Assembly (NCBI RefSeq): GCF_900091525.1
Contig: NZ_FMCU01000006.1
Span: forward strand, 310,001 to 374,000
DNA from: Micromonospora matsumotoense
Lineage (GTDB): Bacteria; Actinomycetota; Actinomycetes; Mycobacteriales; Micromonosporaceae
Reading direction: 5' to 3'
Length of the DNA: 64,000 nucleotides
Of the stretch, positions 49,293-58,324 are shown piece by piece; the first letter of the stretch is position 1; each line of letters begins with the position of its first letter. Both the position numbers and the translations under genes were made by a program. Under the pieces are notes generated by a model that searched no databases, was not told the DNA's origin, and worked only from the letters and a program-made list of their open reading frames with translations.

Positions 49293-50900
49293 TCAGGGTA
49301 GGGCGGCGACGGCCCTGGCGTACGCGACGCCGGTGCTCACCGCCGCGTCGACCAGGATGCCGAGCTGCGTCGGGGCCACCCCGTGCGCCAGGTCGGTGGT
49401 GACGTCGCCGGCCAGCACCAGCTCACCCTCGGGCAACTCGTGCACGTACGCCTTCGGCAGCAGCCGGTCGTGGTTCCAGGCGTTGCAGAACTCGTACGCC
49501 TCGGCGAGCCGTCCCGCCGCCAGCCGCCGGGCCGCCACCACCCGGGCGTGCAGGATCTCCCCGTGCCCGCCCAACAGGCGGAACTGCACGACCGCCTCGT
49601 CCCAGCGACCGACCACCACGCCACCGGCGTCCACCGCGTACACGTCGCCCCGGACGTCGAGCACGGCGGTGAGCTGGGTCAGGCTCAGCGGGGCCGGCTC
49701 CTCGGCCGAGGGCAGGAACGGTTCGTCGTCCGGGTCCTCGACGCTCTCCGGTGTCGGCAGGGGCACCGGGTCGCCGGTCGGCCGTTCGGCCAGCCAGGCG
49801 GCGATCCGGCCGGCGTGGTGGCCGGTGCCGTTGCGCGCGTCGAAGCTGCCCGCCAGCCGGGTGGCCTCGGCTGACAGGTCGGTGCCGAGGGCCGCCACGG
49901 TCAGCTCGGCGGCGGGCCGGTCGGCGTGGCCGGGGCGGCGTACCCGTCGACCGTCCCGCCCGGACTCGGCGGCGAGCGCGCAGACCAACGCCCCGGCGGC
50001 GGCGAACTCCATCGCCGACAGGTCGTCGTAGGGGTGGTCCAGCCGGGGCAACTGCTCGGCGAGGAGGTCCAGGGCCCGGTCCGGGTGCCCGGCCAGCGCG
50101 CAGAACCGCAACTGCGCGGCCAGGTACGGCAACGCCGTGCGCTCCCGCCGGTGCCGCCGGTACGCCCGCAGGTGCGCCTGTCCGGCCCGGGCGGACGCCC
50201 CGGTGCGCAGCCACGGCAGCAGCCCCACCGCGAGGGCCCGTTCCGGCTGGTCGGTGCAGTCGACCCCGCCGTCGAGCACGGGTCGCAGCGCCTCCAGCGC
50301 GGCCCGGTCGTCCCCCCAACCGGCCAGCAGTTCGGCCCGGCGCACCGGCAGGCAGCCGGGGCAACCGGCTTCCGGGTCCGGGTCGGTGGCGGCGGTCCAG
50401 CGGTCGTACCACTGTCGGGCGGTCGGCTCGTCGCCCCGGTGGTCGGCGAGCCGGCAGCGCAACTGGGCGACCACGCCGGCGTCCTCGCCGACCCGGCGGG
50501 CCAGCGCGTCGAGCAACGACTGCGCCTGGTCCAGCCCGATCCGGGGGGTGCCGATGGCGGCCTCCACCGCCTGCCGCAGGTGCCGCCGCAGCAGCTCCGC
50601 GTCGCCGGGGCGGCCGTCGAGCAGGTCGGGGGAGCTGTCGACAGCGGCCAGCAGGCGGCGTACCGGCTCGATGATCCGCCACCGCCCGCCGTGCCGCAGG
50701 TACGCCGCCACCAGCGCGAATCGGGCGTCCAGCGCGGAGTGCGGGTCGCCGAGCGCGTCGGCGCGGGCGGCGATCCGGTCGAGTTCGGCCAGTCGGGCCT
50801 CGCCGTCGGGCAGGTCTGCGGCCTCGGCGAGCGCGGACGCCAGGGCGGGATCGCGGCGGACGGGCGGCCCGTCCGCCCCGGGGCGGAACCCGGCGGTCAT
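49293..50900 (-). CDS. Helical-repeat protein with C-terminal YbjN domain
   Basis: A 535-residue cytosolic protein. About 400 residues of Ala/Leu/Arg-rich helical repeats of TPR style (RIAARADALGDPHSALDARFALVAAYL, AQLRCRLADHRGDEPTARQWYDRW) contain a CPGC motif near 180. The last 140 residues are a YbjN domain (AYEFCNAWNHDRLLPKAYVHELPEGELVLAGDVTTDL), which adopts a type-III-secretion-chaperone-like fold. The start overlaps the stop of a stand-alone YbjN gene (ATGA). Function unknown; a helical-repeat/YbjN pair suggests protein binding. Confidence 0.82.
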   Translation of the reverse strand: MTAGFRPGADGPPVRRDPALASALAEAADLPDGEARLAELDRIAARADALGDPHSALDARFALVAAYLRHGGRWRIIEPVRRLLAAVDSSPDLLDGRPGDAELLRRHLRQAVEAAIGTPRIGLDQAQSLLDALARRVGEDAGVVAQLRCRLADHRGDEPTARQWYDRWTAATDPDPEAGCPGCLPVRRAELLAGWGDDRAALEALRPVLDGGVDCTDQPERALAVGLLPWLRTGASARAGQAHLRAYRRHRRERTALPYLAAQLRFCALAGHPDRALDLLAEQLPRLDHPYDDLSAMEFAAAGALVCALAAESGRDGRRVRRPGHADRPAAELTVAALGTDLSAEATRLAGSFDARNGTGHHAGRIAAWLAERPTGDPVPLPTPESVEDPDDEPFLPSAEEPAPLSLTQLTAVLDVRGDVYAVDAGGVVVGRWDEAVVQFRLLGGHGEILHARVVAARRLAAGRLAEAYEFCNAWNHDRLLPKAYVHELPEGELVLAGDVTTDLAHGVAPTQLGILVDAAVSTGVAYARAVAALP

Positions 50901-51373
50901 CCCGGTGTCCCGCCGGGCAGCAGGCCGACGGCGGTGGCGAGCTGACAGCCGGCGGTGATGCCGCAGTCGAGCAGCTGGTCGAGCTGGTGCGGGGTGACCC
51001 CGCGTTCCAGGTCGGTGACCACCTCACCGCAGACCTGGGCCCGGCCGTCGTCGTCCACGTGCACGAACGCCTTGGGCCAGAGCCGGTCGTGGTTCCACGA
51101 GTTGCAGAAGGCGTAGAGCGCCGGCACCTGGTCGATGCCGAAGGTCGGTGCCGCCACGGTGCGGATCTGGAGCAGCTCGTCGAGGGTGCCCCGGCGCAGG
51201 AACCAGATCAGGCTGTCGTCCCAGCGGCCCACGAGATCCCCGTCGTCGTCGGTGACGACGGCGTACCCCCGGTGGTCGAGCACGGCGGCGACCAGGTCGA
51301 CGGTCAGCGGACGCAGGGCCTGCGGGTGACCCGCCAGAGGGTCCGGACGGTCCGCGAAAGCAGGCGACGCCAT
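50897..51373 (-). CDS. YbjN domain protein
   Basis: A 158-residue protein made up mainly of one YbjN domain: LDHRGYAVVTDDDGDLVGRWDDSLIWFLRRG, then YAFCNSWNHDRLWPKAFVHVDDDGRAQVCGEVVTDLERGVTPHQL. The ATG has a strong agaaggga ribosome site. It is clearly paralogous to the C-terminus of the next gene, with which it overlaps by 4 bp. Confidence 0.9.
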   Translation of the reverse strand: MASPAFADRPDPLAGHPQALRPLTVDLVAAVLDHRGYAVVTDDDGDLVGRWDDSLIWFLRRGTLDELLQIRTVAAPTFGIDQVPALYAFCNSWNHDRLWPKAFVHVDDDGRAQVCGEVVTDLERGVTPHQLDQLLDCGITAGCQLATAVGLLPGGTPG

Positions 51374-51473
51374 CGGGCATCCCTTCTGAGGCGAATAACA
51401 CGTCTGCGGCGTGGTCCGCGCTGCGACGCGCGGACACGACCCGGAAAAGCGGCGATCTGCCGGGTAACGCCGT

Positions 51474-51488
51474 TACGGTGACTCTATG
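51474..51488 (+). promoter_or_regulatory. Leaderless promoter of ftsK (-10 TACGGT)
   Basis: TACGGT at 51474-51479, then 6 nt to ATG 51486. Confidence 0.5.
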
Positions 51489-53960
51489 GCGGGCCGTACC
51501 CCTCAGGCGAGCCGGCGACGCGGCGCGTCGCCGCGCGGTACCACGAACAGTCGTGCCCGTCAGCCGGCGAAGAAGACCACCCGGGCGACGCCGCGGCGAC
51601 GGCCCGCGTCCCGGCCCGCCCCGGCGGCGTACGTCGGTCGCGCCGTCGGGGCACTGTGGATGGGGTTGGCGCACGGGGTCGGTTGGGGGTTCCGGGCCGC
51701 CGGTCGGCAGGCGGCCTCGGCCCGGGAGCTGGATCCGGAGCACCGCCGTGACGGTGCCGGCCTGCTGCTGTTCGGTCTGGCCATCCTCAGCGCGGTGGCC
51801 ATCTGGTTCTCCGGTGCCGGCCCGCTCGGTGCACGCCTCGACGACACCGTACGGCTCTTCCTGGGCGCGATCGCGGTCGTGGTGCCGGTGCTGCTGATGA
51901 TCGGTGCCTGGCGGCTGATGCGTACCCCGGTCGACCCGGAGCACCGGGGGCGTGGCCTGGTCGGCTGGAGTTCCATGCTGGTCGCCACGGCGGCGATGCT
52001 GCACATCGGACAGAATCCGGTCGACCCGGTGCAGCGCGACTACGCCGGTGGCCTGGTGGGCGCCGGGGTCGGTGACCTGCTGGAGCGGGGGGTGACCGCC
52101 TGGGTGGCCATGCCGCTGCTGGTCCTGCTGCTCGTCTTCGGTCTGCTGGTGGTCACCGCCACCCCGATCAACAAGATCCCGGAGCGGCTCGGTCTGCTCG
52201 CCGGCACGCTGGTGGCCCCGCCCGACGCCCCGGCGCAGGAGGAGGACGCGGAGGCGGCGACGGCGGCCGCCCCGAAGCCGGCCCGCCGCCGGCCCCGCAA
52301 GGCCGTGCCGCCGCCGGTCGGCCCGGACGACTTCGACGACGTCGAGCCGGGGGTGGACCTCCAGGAGACCATCGTGCTGCCGCGCCGGCCGTCGGGCCGG
52401 GTGCCCGCCGGCCGCAAACCGGCGGAGCCGCCGGAGCACTCCGCCCCGCCCACCCGGGCCGAGCAGCTCGCGCTGACCGGGCTGGCCGGCGACTACGTGC
52501 TGCCGCCGCCGAACATGCTCACCGGCGGTGCGGCCCCGAAGACCCGCAGCAAGGCCAACGACGAGGTGATCGCCGCACTGACCGGCGTCTTCGACCAGTT
52601 CGGGGTGGACGCCGAGGTCACCGGTTTCACCCGGGGCCCGACCGTCACCCGCTACGAGGTCGAGTTGGGCCACGGGGTCAAGGTCGAGCGGATCACCCAG
52701 CTGTCCCGCAACATCGCGTACGCGGTGAAGTCGCCCGACGTGCGGATCCTCAGCCCCATCCCGGGCAAGAGCGCGGTCGGGGTGGAGATCCCCAACACCG
52801 ACCCGGAGAACGTCGCCCTCGGTGACGTGCTGCGCTCCCGGGCCGCCACCAGCGACCACCACCCGATGGTGGTCGCCCTCGGCAAGGACATCGAGGGCGG
52901 CTTCGTGGTGGCCAACCTCGCGAAGATGCCGCACATCCTGATTGCGGGGGCCACCGGAGCGGGCAAGTCGAGTTGTCTGAATACGCTACTTGTGTCCATT
53001 CTGACCCGGGCCACGCCGGACGAGGTGCGGCTGCTGCTGATCGACCCGAAGCGGGTCGAGATGACCGGGTACGAGGGCATCCCGCACCTGGTCACCCCGA
53101 TCGTGACCAACCCCAAGAAGGCGGCCGACTCGCTGGAGTGGGTCGTCCGCGAGATGGACATGCGCTATGACGACCTCGCCGCCAACGGGGTCCGGCACGT
53201 CGACGACTTCAACCGCAAGGTACGCAACGGCGAGATCAAGGCCCCGCCGGGCAGCGAGCGGGAGATGCGGCCGTACCCGTACCTGCTGGTGATCGTGGAC
53301 GAGCTGGCCGACCTGATGATGGTCGCCCCGCGCGACGTGGAGGACTCGGTCGTCCGGATCACCCAGCTGGCCCGTGCCGCCGGCATCCATCTGGTGCTGG
53401 CCACCCAGCGGCCGAGCGTCGACGTGGTGACCGGCCTGATCAAGGCGAACGTGCCGTCCCGGCTGGCGTTCGCCACCTCGTCGCTGGCCGACTCCCGGGT
53501 CATCCTCGACCAGCCGGGCGCGGAGAAGCTGCTCGGCCGGGGCGACGGGCTGTTCCTGCCGATGGGCGCGTCCAAGCCGGTCCGCATCCAGGGCGCCTGG
53601 GTGACCGAGCGCGAGATCGCCGACGTGGTGAAGTTCTGCAAGGACCAGCGGGAGCCGGAGTTCCGCTCGGACGTGCTCGCCCCGGCCCAGGAGGCCAGGA
53701 AGAAGGTCGACGAGGACATCGGCGACGACCTGGACCTGCTGGTGCAGGCGGTCGAGCTGGTGGTCACCTCGCAGTTCGGCTCGACCTCGATGCTCCAGCG
53801 CAAGCTGCGGGTGGGCTTCGCCAAGGCGGGTCGGCTGATGGACCTGATGGAGACCCGTGGGGTGGTCGGCCCGTCCGAGGGCTCCAAGGCCCGCGACGTG
53901 CTGGTCAAGCCGGACGAGCTGGAAGAGGTGCTCGACGGCCTGCGCGGCGACGTCGACTGA
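51486..53960 (+). CDS. ftsK: DNA translocase FtsK
   Basis: An 824-residue septal DNA pump. A basic N-terminus is followed by four helices (about 90-235), an acidic/Pro-rich linker (about 250-330) shorter than in E. coli, then the alpha/beta motor with Walker A GATGAGKSS (Lys494), Walker B LLVIVDELADLMM and TQRPSVDVVTG, and the C-terminal gamma winged helix (about 755-820, FGSTSMLQRKLRVGFAKAGRLMDLMETRGVVGP) that reads polar DNA motifs. It segregates chromosomes during septation and sporulation. Confidence 0.97.
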   Translation: MAGRTPQASRRRGASPRGTTNSRARQPAKKTTRATPRRRPASRPAPAAYVGRAVGALWMGLAHGVGWGFRAAGRQAASARELDPEHRRDGAGLLLFGLAILSAVAIWFSGAGPLGARLDDTVRLFLGAIAVVVPVLLMIGAWRLMRTPVDPEHRGRGLVGWSSMLVATAAMLHIGQNPVDPVQRDYAGGLVGAGVGDLLERGVTAWVAMPLLVLLLVFGLLVVTATPINKIPERLGLLAGTLVAPPDAPAQEEDAEAATAAAPKPARRRPRKAVPPPVGPDDFDDVEPGVDLQETIVLPRRPSGRVPAGRKPAEPPEHSAPPTRAEQLALTGLAGDYVLPPPNMLTGGAAPKTRSKANDEVIAALTGVFDQFGVDAEVTGFTRGPTVTRYEVELGHGVKVERITQLSRNIAYAVKSPDVRILSPIPGKSAVGVEIPNTDPENVALGDVLRSRAATSDHHPMVVALGKDIEGGFVVANLAKMPHILIAGATGAGKSSCLNTLLVSILTRATPDEVRLLLIDPKRVEMTGYEGIPHLVTPIVTNPKKAADSLEWVVREMDMRYDDLAANGVRHVDDFNRKVRNGEIKAPPGSEREMRPYPYLLVIVDELADLMMVAPRDVEDSVVRITQLARAAGIHLVLATQRPSVDVVTGLIKANVPSRLAFATSSLADSRVILDQPGAEKLLGRGDGLFLPMGASKPVRIQGAWVTEREIADVVKFCKDQREPEFRSDVLAPAQEARKKVDEDIGDDLDLLVQAVELVVTSQFGSTSMLQRKLRVGFAKAGRLMDLMETRGVVGPSEGSKARDVLVKPDELEEVLDGLRGDVD

Positions 53961-54070
53961 GCCGGGCGGGCGTCGGGCCGGCGCGCACGTGCATCGGGTC
54001 CGGGCCGCGCCGACCGGACCCGGCGTGGTCCGGAAGGACCGGTCGGCGTGGGGCCGGGGGTGGACGTGCG

Positions 54071-54099
54071 ACGGGCCCGCCGGATGCCGGCGGGCCCGT
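54071..54099. terminator. 13-bp hairpin between ftsK and a convergent gene
   Basis: ACGGGCCCGCCGG (54071-54083) pairs with 54087-54099 around ATG; a bidirectional terminator by position. Confidence 0.72.
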
Positions 54100-54115
54100 T
54101 CGCAGCGCGTGACGG

Positions 54116-54361
54116 TCAGCTGTTCATCAGGGCACTGACGATCACCAGGCTGAGGATGATGGCGACCACGTTGGCCGCGGCGGCGTACCAACCCAGCGGC
54201 TTGTCGCCGAGCACCGCGCCGACGATGCCGAGCACCAGGCCGATGATGCCGAAGATGACCGGGGCGATCAGCAACGCGACGACGGCGAAGACGAACGCCA
54301 GGATGGTGCAGATCCGGGCGGCGTTGGTGCGCGGGCGGGCGGTCGCGTGGGTGTCGGCCAT
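54116..54361 (-). CDS. Small membrane protein
   Basis: An 81-residue protein with a polar N-terminus (MADTHATARPRTNAAR) and two hydrophobic stretches (ILAFVFAVVALLIAPVIFGIIGLVLGIVGAVLG and AANVVAIILSLVIVSALM), similar in style to DUF4190-type proteins. A ggagga ribosome site precedes the ATG. Function unknown. Confidence 0.8.
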   Translation of the reverse strand: MADTHATARPRTNAARICTILAFVFAVVALLIAPVIFGIIGLVLGIVGAVLGDKPLGWYAAAANVVAIILSLVIVSALMNS

Positions 54362-54509
54362 GACGTCCTCCGTGAGGGAAATCCTGAATGCTGCGGTCGG
54401 CCGATCACTACCCAGACGGGACGAGAACTACGCACCGGGCGGCAACATCCCACCGGGCACGTCGCGGTGACGGGGTGAGAATTCGATCGATGGCGGACAT
54501 GTGGTGTGG

Positions 54510-54524
54510 CAGGGTCACCCGATG
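54510..54524 (+). promoter_or_regulatory. Leaderless promoter of DinB-like gene (-10 CAGGGT)
   Basis: CAGGGT at 54510-54515, then 6 nt to ATG 54522. Confidence 0.4.
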
Positions 54525-55070
54525 TCTGCATCCCGCCGTGACCTGTTGCGTTGGCAGTTCGACCTGACCTGGTCCCTGTTCGGGTACCACCTGGAACGTG
54601 TGGAGCCGGCGGACCTGCTCTGGGAACCCGTGCCGCACTGCTGGACGGTGCGCCGGGATGCCGACGGGTGGGTGCCGGACTGGGCGGACACCGAGCCCGA
54701 CCCGATTCCCGTCCCGACGATCGGGTGGCTCACCTGGCACATCGGCTGGTGGTGGACGGTCGCCATCGACCACGCCCAGGGGCGTACGCCTCGGGAACGT
54801 ACCGAGATCGGCTGGCCCGGTGACCGGGACAGGACGGTGGCGTGGCTGGGTGACCTCCGTACCGCCTGGGTGGCGGTGTGCGACCAGCTCAGCGACGCCG
54901 ACCTCGACGCGACCGCGCCGTTCCCGTGGCGGGACGACCCCGCACACACCGTCGCCCACATGATCGCCTGGGTGAACGCCGAGCTGATGAAGAACGTCGC
55001 CGAGATCGGCCAACTGCGACTGCTGCGGCACGCGCAGACGGTCGGCCCTGACCCGTCGACCGGTCCCTAG
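54522..55070 (+). CDS. DinB-like (mycothiol/bacillithiol-S-transferase fold) protein
   Basis: A 182-residue four-helix protein. RRDLLRWQFDLTWSLFGYHLERVEPADLLWEPVPHCWTV is the DinB_2 start. Three His (WHIGWWW, AIDH, AHMIAW) fit the family's metal-binding pattern. Relatives use mycothiol, which this group of bacteria makes; substrate unknown. In-frame GTG 54501 is an alternative start, but the -10 box favours 54522. Confidence 0.85.
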   Translation: MSASRRDLLRWQFDLTWSLFGYHLERVEPADLLWEPVPHCWTVRRDADGWVPDWADTEPDPIPVPTIGWLTWHIGWWWTVAIDHAQGRTPRERTEIGWPGDRDRTVAWLGDLRTAWVAVCDQLSDADLDATAPFPWRDDPAHTVAHMIAWVNAELMKNVAEIGQLRLLRHAQTVGPDPSTGP

Positions 55071-55114
55071 CAGTCGGCCCGGCAGCTCACCGGGAGGCCG
55101 GGCACGGCACCGGC

Positions 55115-55429
55115 TCAGTGGAAGAGCTTGAGGCCGACCACGCCGGCCACCACCAGCAGCAGGCTGAGCAGCCGGGGCAGGCTCGCCGACTCGCCCAGCG
55201 CCACCATGCCGACCAGTGCGGTGCCGACCGCCCCGATGCCGACCCAGACCGCGTAGCCGGTGCCGACGGGGATCTCGCGCAGCGCGTACGCCAGGCCGGC
55301 CATGCTGGCGACCAGGGTGACCGCGAAGACGGCCGAGGGCAGCGGCCGGGTGAATCCGGCGCTGCGGTCGAGGGAGACCGCCCACGCGGTCTCCAGGAGT
55401 CCGGAGAGCACCAGCACGATCCAGGCCAT
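55115..55429 (-). CDS. gdx: Guanidinium exporter of the SMR family (Gdx/SugE-like)
   Basis: A 104-residue four-helix small multidrug resistance protein. It resembles Gdx/SugE rather than EmrE: LVLSGLLETAWAVSL with the proton/substrate Glu13, then REIPVGTGYAVWVGIGAVGTALVGM and GLKLF at the end. ATG 55429 is preferred to an in-frame GTG at 55486 because that extension is encoded by the riboswitch leader. The upstream guanidine-III aptamer identifies guanidinium as the physiological substrate. Confidence 0.93.
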   Translation of the reverse strand: MAWIVLVLSGLLETAWAVSLDRSAGFTRPLPSAVFAVTLVASMAGLAYALREIPVGTGYAVWVGIGAVGTALVGMVALGESASLPRLLSLLLVVAGVVGLKLFH

Positions 55430-55467
55430 CATCACCTCGGGGGTCGGTCCCGGGCCGGGCCGGCCGG

Positions 55468-55477
55468 GGACGAGTCG
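55468..55477 (-). promoter_or_regulatory. Anti-aptamer segment (expression platform of the riboswitch)
   Basis: CGACTCGTCC on the minus strand is an exact complement of GGACGAGTCG inside the aptamer (55526-55517). Pairing of the two would destroy the ligand-binding fold, so this looks like the switching helix. Confidence 0.6.
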
Positions 55478-55485
55478 GGTAGGCA

Positions 55486-55530
55486 CGGGGCGTCTTGGCC
55501 TGACCGGGTACGCCCACGACTCGTCCGGGG
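55486..55530 (-). ncRNA. Guanidine-III riboswitch (ykkC-III) aptamer
   Basis: The minus strand carries CCGGACGAG, then GTACCCGGTCAGG and CAAGAC in the order and spacing of the known guanidine-III aptamer from Thermobifida fusca, with GGGCGT/ACGCCC forming the closing helix. Only a few positions differ from my recollection of that RNA. It lies 57 nt upstream of the exporter start codon, exactly where this riboswitch class is expected. Confidence 0.92.
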
Positions 55531-55674
55531 TGGCTGCGGGCCGGCAGGAGCCGCGGCACCGACCTGCCCACGTAGGCCACCACGACCGACGCTAGCACCG
55601 CCGGCCAGCGGGGTGGGATGATCCTGCCCACCAGGCCTTGAGTTGAAGTCAGCTTGAGGTCGCAGCATGGGAAC

Positions 55675-56598
55675 ATGACGCTGCTCTTCGACGACCGGCA
55701 GGTCGCCGCCACCCTGGACGCGCCGACCACCGTCGCGGCGATGCGGGACGCCCTGCTGGCCGCCCACGCCGGCCGGCTCGTCGCCCCACCCCGGGCATCC
55801 GCACCCCTCGCCGGTGGGCGGATGGTCCTCACCGCCGGGCAGCTCACCGACGAGTGGTACGGCTTCCGCTCCTACGACACCCTCGGCCACCCGGCCGGCG
55901 AGCAGCTGGTGGTGCTGCACGACGCCCGCACCGGGGTGGTCCGGGCGATCGCCGTCGGTGCGGAGCTGGGCTCCCGGCGCACCGGCGGGCTGGGCGCGGT
56001 GGCGGTCGACGCCCTGGCCCGCCCCGACGCGGCCACCCTGGGGGTGATCGGCTCGGGCGGGCAGGCGTGGACCCAGGTCTGGGCGACCGCCGCCGTCCGG
56101 CCCCTGCGCGAGGTGACCGTGCACAGCCGCTCGGCGGCCCGCCGGGAGTCGTTCGCCGCCCGGGTCCGCGCCGAGCTGGGGGTGCCCGCCCGCGCCGTCG
56201 GCTCGGCCGCCGAGGCGGTCCGCGACCGGGACGTGGTGGTGCTCGCCACCACCAGCGTCACCCCGGTGCTGGCCGCCGCCGACCTCGCCCCGGGAACCCA
56301 CGTCAACACCGTCGGATTCAAGCAGGTGCACCGGCACGAGTTCGGCACCGACCTGCTCGACGCCGCCGATCTGCTGGTCACCGACTCCCCGGCCCAGGCG
56401 GCGGCGTACGACCCGCCGCTGTTGACCGCCGTCGGGCCGTACCCGGGGAGGTTGCGGGACCTGGGGGCGGTCCTGGCCGGCGCGGTCCCGGGGCGGACCG
56501 GCGCGGACCAGGTGTCGGTGTTCTGCTCCACCGGGCTGGCCGGCACCGAGGTCGCCCTGTTGGACCGGCTGGTCCGGGTGGGCGCGACGGCGGTCTGA
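55675..56598 (+). CDS. Ornithine cyclodeaminase / mu-crystallin family protein
   Basis: A 307-residue NAD(P)-binding enzyme. The Rossmann motif is GVIGSGGQAWTQVWA (about 125-140), preceded by LGSRRTGGLGAVAVDALARPD; later DVVVLATTSVTPVL and NTVGFKQVHRHEFGTDLL. The family includes ornithine cyclodeaminase, alanine and ketimine reductases; activity here is not assigned. It is divergent from the guanidinium exporter across about 245 bp, so shared nitrogen-compound regulation is possible but unproven. Confidence 0.87.
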   Translation: MTLLFDDRQVAATLDAPTTVAAMRDALLAAHAGRLVAPPRASAPLAGGRMVLTAGQLTDEWYGFRSYDTLGHPAGEQLVVLHDARTGVVRAIAVGAELGSRRTGGLGAVAVDALARPDAATLGVIGSGGQAWTQVWATAAVRPLREVTVHSRSAARRESFAARVRAELGVPARAVGSAAEAVRDRDVVVLATTSVTPVLAAADLAPGTHVNTVGFKQVHRHEFGTDLLDAADLLVTDSPAQAAAYDPPLLTAVGPYPGRLRDLGAVLAGAVPGRTGADQVSVFCSTGLAGTEVALLDRLVRVGATAV

Positions 56599-56773
56599 CC
56601 GGTGCCGCGTCGTCTGCCCAAGCGGGTGCATCGTGATCGGATTGCAGTTTCAGCGAGTGTTCCCGGCGTGTCGCGTGCATTGATCGTCATTTGATCAACG
56701 GTCGCAGGGTCGGCGGGGGGTGAAGCGGCCGACACCGCACGCCGCCGTCGGTCGGGCCCGCTACCGCGCCCGG

Positions 56774-56788
56774 TACCCTCGGATGGTG
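56774..56788 (+). promoter_or_regulatory. Leaderless promoter of rimO (-10 TACCCT)
   Basis: TACCCT at 56774-56779, then 6 nt to GTG 56786. An in-frame ATG is only 3 nt from the box, which disfavors it. Confidence 0.5.
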
Positions 56789-58324
56789 TCTGCCACCCCC
56801 ACGCCTGACAATGCCGGCCCGACGCCCCGCCGTGACCTGGCGCAGCCGTCCGCCGACGGCCGACGGGTCGCCCTGCTGACCCTGGGCTGCGCCCGCAACG
56901 AGGTCGACTCGGAGGAGCTGGCCGCCCGGCTGCACGCCGACGGCTGGCAGGTCACCACCGACGGCGAGGGCGCCGACGTGGTGGTCGTCAACACCTGCGG
57001 ATTCGTGGAGAAGGCCAAGCAGGACTCGATCCAGACGCTGCTCGCCGCCGCCGACACCGGGGCCAAGGTGGTCGCCGCCGGTTGCATGGCCGAGCGGTAC
57101 GGCCGGGAGCTGGCCGACAGCCTCCCCGAGGCCCAGGCGGTGCTCAGCTTCGACGACTACCCGGACATCGCCGCCCGGCTCGGCGCGGTGCTGGCCGGCG
57201 AGAAGGTCGACGCGCACACCCCCCGGGACCGCCGCGAACTGCTGCCGCTCACCCCGGTCAACCGGCGCGAGTCGGCGGTGTCGCTGCCCGGCCACGGCAC
57301 CCCCACCCGGGCGACGATGGAGACCGACGCGCACACCCCCGCGCACCTGCGGCAGGTGCTGCGTCGCCGGCTCGACACCGGCCCGGTGGCCTCGCTGAAG
57401 CTGGCCAGCGGCTGCGACCGGCGGTGCGCGTTCTGCGCGATCCCCGCGTTCCGGGGCGCGTTCGTCTCGCGTACCCCCGACGAGCTGCTCGCCGAGGCGG
57501 AGTGGCTGGCCAAGACCGGCGTGCGTGAGCTGGTGCTGGTCAGCGAGAACTCCACCTCGTACGGCAAGGATCTGGGTGACCCGCGGGCGCTGGAGAAGCT
57601 GCTCCCGCAGCTCGCCGCGATCGACGGCATCGTCCGGGTGCGGGCCAGCTACCTCCAGCCCGCCGAGACCCGGCCCGGCCTGGTCGAGGCGATCGCCACC
57701 ACCCCCGGCGTGGCCCCCTACTTCGACCTGTCGTTCCAGCACTCCAGCGAGCCGGTGCTGCGGCGGATGCGCCGGTTCGGCTCCACCGACCGGTTCCTGG
57801 AGTTGTTGGCGAGCGCCCGCGCGCTGGCCCCGGAGGCGGGCGCGCGGAGCAACTTCATCGTCGGGTTCCCCGGCGAGACCAAGCAGGACGTGGCCGAGCT
57901 GGTCCGCTTCCTGACCGACGCGCGGCTCGACGCGATCGGCGTGTTCGACTACAGCGACGAGGACGGCACCGAGGCCGCCGGCCTGCCCGGCAAGCTCTCC
58001 GCCGCCACCGTCAAGCGCCGCTACGACCGGCTCGCCGCGCTCGCCGACGAGCTGTGCTCGCAGCGGGCCGAGGAGCGGCTCGGCAGCACGGTCGAGGTGC
58101 TGGTCGACACGGTCGACGACGGCGTGGTGGAGGGCCGGGCGGCGCACCAGGCCCCCGAGGTCGACGGCTCGACCACCCTGGTCGCACCGGTCGGCGGCGG
58201 CGTCGACCTGACCGCGTTGCGCCCCGGCGACCTGGTGCGGGCCACGGTCACCGCGACCGAGGGCGTCGACCTGGTGGCCGTGCCGGATGAGATGATCTCG
58301 GCGGCGCCCGGCGCGGAACGGTGA
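56786..58324 (+). CDS. rimO: Ribosomal protein S12 methylthiotransferase RimO
   Basis: A 512-residue radical-SAM enzyme that methylthiolates Asp in S12. The UPF0004 domain has three Cys ([29 protein letters not shown]). The radical-SAM cluster Cys are 210, 214 and 217 (CDRRCAFC). The TRAM domain occupies about the last 75 residues ([28 protein letters not shown]). GTG 56786 is chosen from the -10 spacing; ATG 56783 is an alternative. The stop overlaps pgsA (GTGA). Confidence 0.95.
   Translation: MSATPTPDNAGPTPRRDLAQPSADGRRVALLTLGCARNEVDSEELAARLHADGWQVTTDGEGADVVVVNTCGFVEKAKQDSIQTLLAAADTGAKVVAAGCMAERYGRELADSLPEAQAVLSFDDYPDIAARLGAVLAGEKVDAHTPRDRRELLPLTPVNRRESAVSLPGHGTPTRATMETDAHTPAHLRQVLRRRLDTGPVASLKLASGCDRRCAFCAIPAFRGAFVSRTPDELLAEAEWLAKTGVRELVLVSENSTSYGKDLGDPRALEKLLPQLAAIDGIVRVRASYLQPAETRPGLVEAIATTPGVAPYFDLSFQHSSEPVLRRMRRFGSTDRFLELLASARALAPEAGARSNFIVGFPGETKQDVAELVRFLTDARLDAIGVFDYSDEDGTEAAGLPGKLSAATVKRRYDRLAALADELCSQRAEERLGSTVEVLVDTVDDGVVEGRAAHQAPEVDGSTTLVAPVGGGVDLTALRPGDLVRATVTATEGVDLVAVPDEMISAAPGAER

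Noticed and set aside
49242..49310. Possible regulatory array of GGCCGGTCAGG units
   Set aside because: Short GC slippage repeat around a stop codon; no positional logic for regulation.
55430..55486. N-terminal extension of the SMR exporter to GTG 55486
   Set aside because: The extension is encoded by riboswitch leader, and the family starts at MAWI.
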